A DNA stretch of 64,000 nucleotides, taken from CAYWWM01 sp965198025. Its GTDB lineage: Bacteria > Acidobacteriota > Terriglobia > 2-12-FULL-54-10. This document shows, piece by piece, positions 32,814 through 42,395 of the stretch. Position numbers and translations under genes: made by a program. The stretch spans positions 3,472,001 through 3,536,000 of the forward strand of contig OZ240237.1 in the NCBI GenBank assembly GCA_965198025.1, given 5' to 3'. The notes under the pieces are model-generated. The model was given only the letters and a program-made list of their open reading frames with translations, was not told where the DNA came from and did not search any database. How positions within the stretch are numbered: the first letter of the stretch is position 1; the number at the start of each line of letters is the position of its first letter.

Positions 32814-34448
32814 TTACTCGACGTACTCCTGAAATCGAATCACCCGCCCCAGGCGCTGATTGACGAACCAGACTGCCGGCGGGTTGACCGAAAGGTCAAT
32901 GTCGATGTTGCGGACTTCCTGGCCATGGCTGGGCAACGGCCAGGCCGTCAACTGACCCGTGGCCGCGTCGATCTTGACCATGTGATCCGTCACGTCCGGG
33001 ACACTCCAGCCGATCTTGGTCTTGGGATCTCCGACGGCGTTATAAGGCCTCACCCACCGATTGACGGAGGTAAGGGGGAATTCCTTCGACATGCCTGTCG
33101 AGGGGTCAGTATAGGTAACGCTGCGGGGACCGCCGCCAGGACTCCATCCGCCGTCCCAGGGATTGACTTCATAAGGGTTCTGTTCGCACTGCGGGCGATT
33201 GCCCGGACCGACCTCGATGAATCTCCCGGTTTCGGGGTCAACCGTCCAGCCTCCCCTCACCAAGTAAGTGACCGTCCCGTCCGGGTTGAGGCATGGCGTA
33301 ATGTTGCCGCCGCGGGGGGCCTGGCCTTTGCTGCGTTCTTCCGGAGGCGCCCAAACGCCGGTAACCCGCTCATTCAATGTGTCGAAGCGGACGGTTCGTC
33401 CCGACCACATCTGCCCGATCCACATGATCCCTTTGCCCCGGGGGTCCCAGGTGGCCACGTTGCCCATGCCCGGCTTGAAGCGCGGCATGCCCGGCGGTGA
33501 GGGGTCTTCGCGAGAGGGCATCCCGTACTCTTTCACCTCTCCCGTGGCAATCTCGATTCTTCCGATGACGTTGGCGCGCCAGTCCGGGTACCAGACGTAA
33601 CCACCGCGGGGATCAACGCGCACCGACCGGACCGTCGCCCCGACCCGGGGAATGTCATACTCGGTGATGATGGCGCGGGTGCGGTCCCCCGTTGCTCGGG
33701 GCGAGAACTGGATTGGAAAGTCGGGGCTGTTGGGCCCCCGAAACTCGGCCAGAACCCGCGCGATTTCGTGATCTTCGGCTCCCTCCACTTGGGGCTGGGC
33801 GGCTTTCTGTCTGGCGCTGCGGCTGTCATGTTCGCTCAGTGGAGGGCGGCGGTGATGGTTCGCGTTGGGAGAGTTCGGCGGTTTGGAGATGTCGCCGGCC
33901 GGGGTGATCTTGCGAACGTCATCCATGTGGTGAACAATCATCTGCCATCCGCGCGGCGTGAAGCGGCTTTTTGCCAGGTAGTACTCGCCGTGGCAGTCGC
34001 TGCAGCGGAAATCAAGCGCTTGTTTCTGGGCTTCAGTCAGCGGAAAACTCTCGAGCAGTTCGGCGTTGCTGCTCTGTTCGACTAGCGCCAGGAAATCGGT
34101 TTCCTGCTCAACGGCAAAGTCCGCCACGGCGGCGCTGGTGGCCTGGACGGATATGCCGTTGCGGTGCGCCGAGCGAAAACCGGGGATCTGCGTGAAGACC
34201 CCGTAACTGCCTGCCGCCAATCTGCGAAAGGCGAAGTTTCCATCGCGGTCGGTCAGAACGTATTGGGTAAAGGTCTTTCCTGCTGCATGGGCCCCGACGT
34301 AAGCGCCTTGCAGAGGACTGCCGCCAGTCGTAACTCGGCCGCGGATTGAGACCGGACTCTGCGCCCCGGCAGGGCTCACCCAAGCGCTTCCCCCCAATGC
34401 CAGCAATAGGATTGCACTTACATGAATCTTGCTGGTCCTGATCTGCAT
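32814..34448 (-). CDS. Exported carboxypeptidase-regulatory/heme c/Vgb-propeller protein 2
   Basis: 544 residues from ATG 34448; the frame continues to 34481. It is a close paralogue of the next gene downstream: same signal peptide type (GGSAWVSPAGAQ), sandwich (VSIRGRVTTGGSPLQGAYVG), heme site FRCSDCHGEYY and propeller, ending in the identical VIRFQEYVE/IVRFQEYVE tail. A spacer near residues 190-225 (SPNANHHRRPPLSEHDSRSA) is absent in paralogue 1. The operon order is cytochrome c, protein 2, protein 1. Local duplication then divergence is the simplest origin. Confidence 0.88.
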   Translation of the reverse strand: MQIRTSKIHVSAILLLALGGSAWVSPAGAQSPVSIRGRVTTGGSPLQGAYVGAHAAGKTFTQYVLTDRDGNFAFRRLAAGSYGVFTQIPGFRSAHRNGISVQATSAAVADFAVEQETDFLALVEQSSNAELLESFPLTEAQKQALDFRCSDCHGEYYLAKSRFTPRGWQMIVHHMDDVRKITPAGDISKPPNSPNANHHRRPPLSEHDSRSARQKAAQPQVEGAEDHEIARVLAEFRGPNSPDFPIQFSPRATGDRTRAIITEYDIPRVGATVRSVRVDPRGGYVWYPDWRANVIGRIEIATGEVKEYGMPSREDPSPPGMPRFKPGMGNVATWDPRGKGIMWIGQMWSGRTVRFDTLNERVTGVWAPPEERSKGQAPRGGNITPCLNPDGTVTYLVRGGWTVDPETGRFIEVGPGNRPQCEQNPYEVNPWDGGWSPGGGPRSVTYTDPSTGMSKEFPLTSVNRWVRPYNAVGDPKTKIGWSVPDVTDHMVKIDAATGQLTAWPLPSHGQEVRNIDIDLSVNPPAVWFVNQRLGRVIRFQEYVE

Positions 34449-34470
34449 TCTGGATTCTGCCGAACTCCGC

Positions 34471-34890
34471 CTAGCGAGCATTGCGCAGCATAGTTACTTC
34501 GGACGCCCAACCCTCCCGCAGAAATTTCAAGATCAACTGAATCTGCTGGTCGTTGAGGGTGTACTGAAATCCGGGCATGTTTGCCGTGCCCTGCTTGATG
34601 ATTTCCGTGAGCGTCTGGTCGTTGATGGGATTGCCGTTCGCGAGTGAGCGCCCCTCGCGGTTATAGATGTCCTTGAGGCTGGGGGCGAACTTGTATTCCA
34701 TCCGGTCGAGATAATGACAGAGATAACAGCGTTCGAGGACCAGCTGAAACGCCGCCTGTTTCTCCGAAGGCGGCTCGTGAGTCGCCATTGCCGGGCGAGC
34801 CGGCAGCATCGCCGCAAGCAAAATCACTAAGCTCAAGACAAGTCGCCCGTTCCAGTTCCGATCGACAAAGTATGTGGCAATGCGATCCAC
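34471..34890 (-). CDS. Monoheme cytochrome c
   Basis: 139 residues from a GTG at 34890 with GGGAGG six bases upstream. A signal peptide (LVLSLVILLAAMLPARPAMA) is followed by the heme site LERCYLCHYLDR near residue 55 and a likely axial Met in ANMPGFQYT near 110. It is a class I-like periplasmic electron carrier, first gene of the heme/Vgb operon. It probably exchanges electrons with the heme domains encoded 22 bases downstream. Confidence 0.85.
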   Translation of the reverse strand: MDRIATYFVDRNWNGRLVLSLVILLAAMLPARPAMATHEPPSEKQAAFQLVLERCYLCHYLDRMEYKFAPSLKDIYNREGRSLANGNPINDQTLTEIIKQGTANMPGFQYTLNDQQIQLILKFLREGWASEVTMLRNAR

Positions 34891-35072
34891 CAGAATCCTC
34901 CCATTTCACCCCGGATTATGCTTCCGAATTCCGGCCGAGTCTGATATACGCTCAAAGGATACCGCTCGCATACACCCCATTGCAAGCAGAGAAGCTACGC
35001 GCCGGAGCGACTCGGACAGGTTATCGGAATGTGGCCCTAGGGGACTATCGAGTTTCCGTCCAAGAGGCCTGC

Positions 35073-35242
35073 GTGTATGTCGTCCTGGTCTCGCGAAAGC
35101 GCAGCAGCAGGACATCGTCGAAGGGCTCGAAGGCGGTGCCGATGGCTACCTGACGAACCCCTACAACATCCAGGAGCTTGAGTCACACCTGCGCGCGCGG
35201 GTACGGCCCCGTCGAGCCGGCTGCGTTGCGCGTTCGACTTGA
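35073..35242 (+). pseudogene. Remnant of a response-regulator receiver domain
   Basis: From 35090 the frame reads LAKAQQQDIVEGLEGGADGY then LTNPYNIQELESHLRARVR, the second half of a receiver domain (beta4 to alpha5). The preceding strand (VYVVLVS, 35073-35093) is in another frame, so one base is missing near 35092. The first half with the phospho-Asp is absent, and the usual Lys of KP is Asn. It lies between the cytochrome operon and leuS, with no intact regulator nearby. Confidence 0.65.
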
Positions 35243-35261
35243 ACACGCGTCTACGGCGGGG

Positions 35262-37742
35262 CTAGCGGTGGGCGGCGATAACGATATTCACGAGTTTGTT
35301 GGGGACCACGATGGTCTTCAAGATCTTGCTGCCGTTCAGGATGTGGGCGATCCGGGGGTCCGACAAGGCCACCTCTTTGAGCTCCTCCTGGGACAGGTTT
35401 TCCCGGACCCGGATTTTGCTGCGCAGCCGTCCGTTGATCTGCACGACCACTTCGAGTTCGTCCTCCTTCGCCAGCACTTCGTCATAGCAAGGCCACGCCA
35501 CCTGAAGCAGGTCTTCGGAATGGCCGAGCTTGGTCCAGAGCTCCTGGGCCAGATAGGGCGCAAACGGTGACAGCAGCTTGAGCATGGTTTCCAGGGTTTC
35601 ACGGAGAACCGGGTTGCTGGTCCGCTCTTCTGAGGCGTAGAGCTGATTCACCAGCTCCATCAGGGCGGCGATATCTGTGTTGAAGTGCCAGCGCCCTTCG
35701 AAGTCCAGCGTGATGCGCCGGATCGTCTGGTGCAGTTTGCGCAGGACCTGGCGGTCGCCCGGTGCGGCGGCTTCCTCGGCGGGCGTGCTGGATGGCGCCA
35801 CCCCTTTGAGCTCGGGAACATGCTTGGCGGCAAAACGGTGTACTCGCGTCAGGAACCGGTGGACCCCCTCAATCCCGGCGTCGCTCCACTCAAGGTCCTT
35901 CTCCGGCGGCGCGGCGAACAGCACATACAGGCGCGTCGTGTCGGCCCCGTATTTTTCCACCATTTCGTCGGGATCGACGATGTTGCCCTTGTTCTTGGAC
36001 ATCTTCGCCCCGTCCTTGATGACCATTCCCTGTGTGAACAGGCGAGCCACGGGCTCGTCCACTTTCGCGACTCCCAGGTCACGCATTACTTTGGCGAAGA
36101 ACCGCGAGTAAATCAGGTGAAGGATGGCGTGTTCGACCCCTCCGATGTACTGGTCGATCGGGAACCAATAGTCGATGGTTTTGGGGTCGACGGGCAGTTC
36201 CGCAAAGCGGGGATCCGTGTAGCGGTAGAAGTACCAGGATGAATCCACGAAGGTGTCCATGGTGTCGGTTTCCCGTTCCGCAGGTCCCTGGCAGCGTGGA
36301 CAGTTGGTGCGCAGGAATTCCGGTGACTCTCGCAAAGGCGACTGTCCCGCGCCGGTGATCCGGACGTCTTCCGGGAGCAGTACGGGTAACTGGTCGTAAG
36401 GGACTGGCGTCAGCCCGCATTGGGGGCAGTAAAGCACCGGGATCGGAGTGCCCCAATAGCGCTGCCGGGAAATCCCCCAGTCTTTCAGCCGGAAGGTGAT
36501 CTCCGATTTGCCGAACCCTTTCTCCGTAGCGTCCGAGGTCATCTTGAGAATGGCTTCCTCCGAGGAGAGACCGCTATAGGGTCCTGAATCCACCAGCACA
36601 CCGTAGTCGGTGTACGGCGATTCCATGCGCTTGGCATCGAGGTTTCGTTCCGGGTTCTGCACCGCAACCCGCACCGGCAGGCGGTATTTCTGAGCGAACA
36701 CGAAATCGCGCTGGTCGTGGGCCGGGACGGCCATGGCCGCCCCTGTCCCGTACTCGATAAGGACAAAGTTTGCGGCCCATATGGGCACCTGTTCGCCGTT
36801 GAACGGATTGACGGCGAACCGCCCCAGAAAGATGCCTTCCTTGTCGGCTTGTCCGGGCTGCGTGGTGGCTTTCTTGGCCTGGAGCTTGCGGACGGAGTCG
36901 AGAATGCTGGGGCTGCCCGGGATGCCTTCCAGCAACGGGTCGATCAGAGGGTGCTCGGGAGAGAGCACCAGCGCCGTGGCGCCGTAGATGGTGTCCACGC
37001 GGGTTGTGAAGACCGTGATCGCCTCGTCGCGGCCCGTGATGGGAAATTGCACCCGTGCGCCGACCGATTTGCCGATCCAGTTCCGCTGCATGGCCAGCAC
37101 GCGCTCCGGCCAGTTGGCAAGCTGCTTCATGTCTTCCAGCAACTCGTCGGCGTAGGCCGTAATACGGAAGAACCATTGTTCCAGGTCTTTGAGCTCCACT
37201 GCCGTGGTTTCGTGACGCCAGCAGCATCCGTCCACGACCTGCTCGTTGGCAAGCACTGTCTGACAGGCCGGACACCAGTTCACGCGGCTCATCTTGCGGT
37301 AGGCCAGATCGCGCTCCAGCATTTTCAAGAAAAACCACTGGTTCCAGCGGTAGTATTCCGGGTCGCAGGTGGCCAGCTCCTTCGACCAGTCATAGGAAAA
37401 GCCGAACCGCAGAAACTGGCGCTTCATGTTGGCAATATTGTCGAGCGTCCATTTGCGGGGATGAACCTGATTCTTAATCGCGGCGTTCTCGGCCGGAAGG
37501 CCGTAGGCGTCCCAGCCCATCGGATGAAGCACGTTCCAGCCCCGCATGTGCTTGTAGCGCGCCAGGGCGTCACCGATCGAGTAATTGCGGATGTGGCCCA
37601 TGTGCAGTCGCCCGGAAGGGTAGGGCAGCATCTCGAGTACGTAGTATTTCGGACGGTCTCCGCCCGGCTTGGCCTCGAAGTCCGTCCGCTGCGTCCACTG
37701 GGCCTGCCACTTCTCTTCGATCGCTTTGTGGTCGAAACTCAT
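35262..37742 (-). CDS. leuS: Leucyl-tRNA synthetase
   Basis: 826 residues, normal for bacteria. It charges tRNA-Leu in the cytoplasm. The HIGH motif is SGRLHMGHIRNYS near residue 45, zinc-type cysteine pairs occur near 160 (NWCPACQ) and 415-450 (YCPQCG, NCPRC), an editing CP1 domain lies between about 220 and 400, and KMSKS is KMSKNKGNIVDPDE near 585. The start ATG 37742 is 6 bases after the stop of nfo, so they are co-transcribed. Confidence 0.97.
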   Translation of the reverse strand: MSFDHKAIEEKWQAQWTQRTDFEAKPGGDRPKYYVLEMLPYPSGRLHMGHIRNYSIGDALARYKHMRGWNVLHPMGWDAYGLPAENAAIKNQVHPRKWTLDNIANMKRQFLRFGFSYDWSKELATCDPEYYRWNQWFFLKMLERDLAYRKMSRVNWCPACQTVLANEQVVDGCCWRHETTAVELKDLEQWFFRITAYADELLEDMKQLANWPERVLAMQRNWIGKSVGARVQFPITGRDEAITVFTTRVDTIYGATALVLSPEHPLIDPLLEGIPGSPSILDSVRKLQAKKATTQPGQADKEGIFLGRFAVNPFNGEQVPIWAANFVLIEYGTGAAMAVPAHDQRDFVFAQKYRLPVRVAVQNPERNLDAKRMESPYTDYGVLVDSGPYSGLSSEEAILKMTSDATEKGFGKSEITFRLKDWGISRQRYWGTPIPVLYCPQCGLTPVPYDQLPVLLPEDVRITGAGQSPLRESPEFLRTNCPRCQGPAERETDTMDTFVDSSWYFYRYTDPRFAELPVDPKTIDYWFPIDQYIGGVEHAILHLIYSRFFAKVMRDLGVAKVDEPVARLFTQGMVIKDGAKMSKNKGNIVDPDEMVEKYGADTTRLYVLFAAPPEKDLEWSDAGIEGVHRFLTRVHRFAAKHVPELKGVAPSSTPAEEAAAPGDRQVLRKLHQTIRRITLDFEGRWHFNTDIAALMELVNQLYASEERTSNPVLRETLETMLKLLSPFAPYLAQELWTKLGHSEDLLQVAWPCYDEVLAKEDELEVVVQINGRLRSKIRVRENLSQEELKEVALSDPRIAHILNGSKILKTIVVPNKLVNIVIAAHR

Positions 37743-37748
37743 TCCGAA

Positions 37749-38747
37749 CTACCCTGCTCTTGCAACTCGCCGGATGCGTCGATGGCTGCTTTCCCGTTGC
37801 GTTTTGGCGCCTCGCTCCCTCTTGCGAACAATTCCTGCCCTGCTGCGCGTTCGAGGGACGCCGCTGCCGGCGGAACGCAGCGACCGGATCATCCGCAAAT
37901 TCCGCCGATCGTCGCCCGGCTTTTCGACAGGCGTCTCGAGGATGAATGCCTTATCCCGCAGCGAAGGATCATTCACGAGGCGGCGGAATCCCTCGCGCCC
38001 GATTCCGCCACGCCCGATGTGTTCATGCCAGTCTCGGTGCGACCCAAGCGGCGAGCGTGAATCATTCGCATGGATCAGCTTTACCCGACGCAGGCCGACG
38101 GTCGCTTCGACCTCGGCGAGCGCAGTACGCAGGCCCTCGGGCGTCGAGAGGTTCATGCCGGCTGCGAAGCAATGTGCCGTGTCCAGGCAGCAGTCAACGG
38201 GGAGTCCTTCGAGCAGCGCCAGAGTATCGCGAATTTCCGCGAAGCTGCCTCCCAGGGTGTTCCCCTGGCCGCAGGTGTTTTCGAGCAGCACTCGCGCGCC
38301 ATCGGGAGGCGTTTCCCGCATCGCTTGGCGCATCGAGCGGGCCAGAGTCCGGATTCCCTGCTCGCGCGTCCCGTTCCGATAGCTCCCCGGATGAAGAACC
38401 AGATATTCAGCCCCGAGTGCCGATGCCCGTGCCAACTCCTCTCGAAAAGCCGCCAGGGAACGCCGCCGCAATGCCGGCTCGGGCGAAGCAAGATTCAGCA
38501 GATAATTGGCATGAATGACCAGTGGGCGGAGGTCATGCTCGCGACGCAGGCGCGCCATCGCAGTAATCTCTTCCTGCTCTAGCGGGCGAGCTTTCCACAT
38601 TCGTGGGCTGGTGGAGAAAATCTGGAACGCGGTGCAGCCGACCTGGTGGGCTTTGTCCGCCGCCCGAGCTATCGAACCGGCGATCGAGGTGTGGACCCCG
38701 ACCCGCCAACAAGAAGGTATTTCCGTTTCTCCTGCGACAGGGCTCAT
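37749..38747 (-). CDS. nfo: Endonuclease IV (AP endonuclease) with Arg-rich tail
   Basis: 332 residues from ATG 38747. It cleaves DNA 5' of abasic sites in base-excision repair. Trinuclear zinc motifs: VGVHTSIAGSI, HANYLLNLAS near residue 80, LVLHPGSYRNG near 115, LLENTCGQGNTLGG near 145, CCLDTAHCFAAG near 185, and HANDSRSPLGSHRDWHEHIG near 230. The core ends near residue 280 (RRNLRMIRSL). About 50 extra residues follow, rich in Arg, Ser and Gly (RTRSRAGIVRKRERGAKTQR), a tail not usual in the family and likely to add DNA contact. leuS follows after 6 bases. Confidence 0.93.
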   Translation of the reverse strand: MSPVAGETEIPSCWRVGVHTSIAGSIARAADKAHQVGCTAFQIFSTSPRMWKARPLEQEEITAMARLRREHDLRPLVIHANYLLNLASPEPALRRRSLAAFREELARASALGAEYLVLHPGSYRNGTREQGIRTLARSMRQAMRETPPDGARVLLENTCGQGNTLGGSFAEIRDTLALLEGLPVDCCLDTAHCFAAGMNLSTPEGLRTALAEVEATVGLRRVKLIHANDSRSPLGSHRDWHEHIGRGGIGREGFRRLVNDPSLRDKAFILETPVEKPGDDRRNLRMIRSLRSAGSGVPRTRSRAGIVRKRERGAKTQRESSHRRIRRVARAG

Positions 38748-38946
38748 CGGATGGCTGGATTGCCCTCCAAAAGGCAATTCTTAATCCTAACAGAACCGTT
38801 CCATCACGGTCAACCTCTCGGCCATCGATCCGGATGCCATTCCCGGTTCGGTGTCGCGGCTCCGGCTCCGTAGACGGCAGGCCCGAAAGTACGGTCCTAA
38901 GCACCGCAGGGCGACGCTCATCGGATGATGACCGCTTCCGGCCGGG

Positions 38947-39396
38947 CTAACCGGGATACTGGCCGGTGATATACCCTTGCAACTGGCTGATGGTTTCCTG
39001 CTGCGCCTCGATGATGTACTTCACGAGGTCGCCGATGGAGAGTACGCCGACCACCTTCCCACTGTCCACCACAGGCATGTGCCGGATGCGGTGATCTGTC
39101 ATCAAGCTCATCACTTCACCCACGGTCTCCTGCGGCGTGACATGAATCACCGGGCTGCTCATGATCTCCCGCACCGGGGTCTCGCTTGAGGATTTGCCCT
39201 GCAGGATAACCTTGCGAGCGTAGTCGCGCTCGGAGACAATTCCCACTAGCTTGTTGTCGTCGATCACCAGCAGGGCTCCGATCCTCTTATCGGCCATCAG
39301 TGCAATCGCATCGTAGACAATGGTTTCGGTGGAGACGTGCCAGATGTCCGAGGGCTTGCCGCGCAGCAGCAATTCGATCGTGTCATTCAGTTCCAT
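38947..39396 (-). CDS. Tandem CBS domain protein
   Basis: 149 residues made of two CBS domains: VSTETIVYDAIALMADKRIG, then LVGIVSERDYARKVIL, and VTPQETVGEVMSLMTDHRIR, then VVGVLSIGDLVKYIIE. Such pairs bind adenosine nucleotides and report energy state. No partner enzyme is fused. Single gene, divergent from icd with a 306-base gap. Confidence 0.9.
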   Translation of the reverse strand: MELNDTIELLLRGKPSDIWHVSTETIVYDAIALMADKRIGALLVIDDNKLVGIVSERDYARKVILQGKSSSETPVREIMSSPVIHVTPQETVGEVMSLMTDHRIRHMPVVDSGKVVGVLSIGDLVKYIIEAQQETISQLQGYITGQYPG

Positions 39397-39702
39397 GGTA
39401 GCTCTCTTGTTGGTTCGATGACTTCGCGACCTTGCCAGCGCGGGCAGAGAACCCTCAAGATTGCCTCCGGTTCCGCACGCCGAGCCTGGGGCAACCCGCC
39501 CCGCGTGCCAATAGTCTAGTACCGCCAGGGGCTGGAAGCAACTTGTTGGTGAGTCCTGGGACCGGAAATCTTTTGCAATTCCGCCGGTTGGCTGCTATGG
39601 TGATATGTTTCTTTTCGCGGAGCACCCCTGTTCCGAACTGGAGCAGCCCGGCAGACTCCGACGGGACACACGCAAAGGAGTGCATCAAGAGGTGAACCGG
39701 TT
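39397..39702. other. Gap between CBS and icd genes
   Basis: No gene, RNA or strong repeat recognised. It must hold the divergent promoters of the CBS protein and icd. I see no convincing -35/-10 pair. Confidence 0.4.
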
Positions 39703-41121
<1,419 letters not shown>

Positions 41122-41133
41122 AGAACAAACTTT

Positions 41134-41217
41134 ATCCGCAGAGTACGCAGATTTCACAGATTGAAAATACATGAGGTCTTAATCTGTCAAATCTGTGTAA
41201 TCAGTGAATCTACGGAT
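41134..41217. repeat. Inverted repeat of the ATCTGTGTAATC type
   Basis: ATCCGCAGAGTACGCAGATT then TCACAGATT (41134-41162) is roughly the reverse complement of AATCTGTCAAATCTGTGTAA through CTACGGAT (41181-41217). The pair can form a long imperfect hairpin after icd. It is a dispersed intergenic repeat and may also end the icd transcript. Confidence 0.6.
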
Positions 41218-41237
41218 TCTTTTTCAGGGAGGAAATT

Positions 41238-41945
41238 ATGGCAGGCGTTACGTTCAAATATCTCGGTCACGCTACGTTTCTATTCACCACCCCGGCGGGC
41301 AAGAAGCTGATTATCGATCCCTGGATCCAGAAGAACCCGGCTTGTCCTGCCGCGGACAAGAACATCGAGGCGCTCGACACCATGCTCATCACGCACGGGC
41401 ACTTCGACCACATCCAGGACGCCGTGGAGCTCGGCAAGCGCCTGAAACCCAAGGTCGGTTGCATCTTCGAGACCTCGCTCTGGCTCAAGAAGAAGGGCGT
41501 CGAGAACTTGGCGTTCATGAACAAGGGTGGCTCGCAGAAGATCAACGATATTACGGTCACCATGGTCGACGCCCGCCATAGCTGCGGCATCCTCGACGAT
41601 GACGGCTCCGTCATCTACGGCGGCGAGGCTGCCGGCTACGTCGTCGAATTCGAAAACGGCTTCCGTATCTACCATGCCGGCGACACGGCCGTTTTCGGCG
41701 ACATGAAGATCATCGCGGATCTTTACAAGCCCGATATCTGCTTCCTGCCCATAGGCGATCTGTATACGATGAATCCCAAGGAAGCCGCCTACGCCTGCCA
41801 CCTGATGCAGGCTAAGAGAGTTGTCCCGATGCACTTCGGCACGTTCCCGCCGCTCATCGGCCGTCCCGAGGAACTCGCCGAGCTGACCAAGGACATCGGG
41901 ACGCAAGTCATCACTCTGAAGCCAGGCGAGACGGGCAGCCAGTAA
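41238..41945 (+). CDS. UPF0173 metal-dependent hydrolase (beta-lactamase fold)
   Basis: 235 residues from ATG 41238 with GGGAGG upstream. The metal motif is LITHGHFDHIQDAVELG near residue 50, with further ligands in VDARHSCGIL, YHAGDTAVFGDM near 140 and VVPMHFGTFPPL near 195. The N-terminus VTFKYLGHATFLF is typical of UPF0173. Substrate unknown; cytoplasmic. Confidence 0.9.
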   Translation: MAGVTFKYLGHATFLFTTPAGKKLIIDPWIQKNPACPAADKNIEALDTMLITHGHFDHIQDAVELGKRLKPKVGCIFETSLWLKKKGVENLAFMNKGGSQKINDITVTMVDARHSCGILDDDGSVIYGGEAAGYVVEFENGFRIYHAGDTAVFGDMKIIADLYKPDICFLPIGDLYTMNPKEAAYACHLMQAKRVVPMHFGTFPPLIGRPEELAELTKDIGTQVITLKPGETGSQ

Positions 41946-42171
41946 GTCCGGTTCGATGTCGGTGGGATGCACCTCGGGACTCTCGTGGCAAGAGACCGCA
42001 AAGATTGGCGGAACTGGCTGCGAAAGCACCACGATTCAGAACCTGAAATCTGGCTCGTCTTCAACAAGCGTCATACCGGCCTGGTTCCCTTTGCCGCCGG
42101 CCCCACCCATGCACCGTCCGCAAGGCCCGAAACGCCCCTTTTTTTAGTGTTTTTATAGTGAATTTGGTATT

Positions 42172-42225
42172 CCGAAGGAACGGAAGGAACCGCCAGAACC
42201 GAATCTACCGAAGGAACCTAAAAAC
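42172..42225. repeat. 9-bp-period tandem repeat (CCGAAGGAA units), copy B
   Basis: Six 9-base units starting CCGAAGGAA, CGGAAGGAA, CCGCCAGAA, CCGAATCTA, CCGAAGGAA, CCTAAAAAC. Same unit and orientation as at 25777. It lies exactly in the missing middle of the YdeI-like gene. Confidence 0.75.
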
Positions 42226-42243
42226 GCCGGAAACGGCGTTTTT
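42220..42243. terminator. Perfect hairpin with GAAA tetraloop
   Basis: AAAAACGCCG, loop GAAA, CGGCGTTTTT: a ten-base perfect stem with A and T runs on either side, able to act as an intrinsic terminator in both directions. It directly follows the 9-bp repeat. Confidence 0.7.
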
Positions 42244-42395
42244 CTACATCGGTTGGATCGAGTCGGCCAAGCGAGAAGAGACGAAGAAGAAGCGTGTTAG
42301 CGAGGCACTCAGCCTCTTCGCGGCTGGCAAGAAGCTCGGGCTGAAATAAGGGCAGGCGGGATCGGCTTGTGCCGACCCCGCCTCTTGAAAATGGC

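Larger units (their letters stand above)
41967..42349 (+). pseudogene. Broken YdeI/OmpD-associated family gene
   Basis: Two ends of one family are separated by foreign DNA. The 5' piece (about 41985-42080) reads ARDRKDWRNWLRKHHDSEPE then IWLVFNKRHTG, the N-terminus of YdeI-like proteins. The 3' piece (about 42240-42349, another frame) reads FFYIGWIESAKREETKKKRV and ends AAGKKLGLK, the C-terminal helix pair. The middle, about 100 residues in intact members, is replaced by T-rich sequence and a 9-bp tandem repeat with a hairpin. Confidence 0.72.

Noticed and set aside
42172..42225. Possible CRISPR-like array
   Set aside because: Units are 9 bases without spacers and there is no cas gene.
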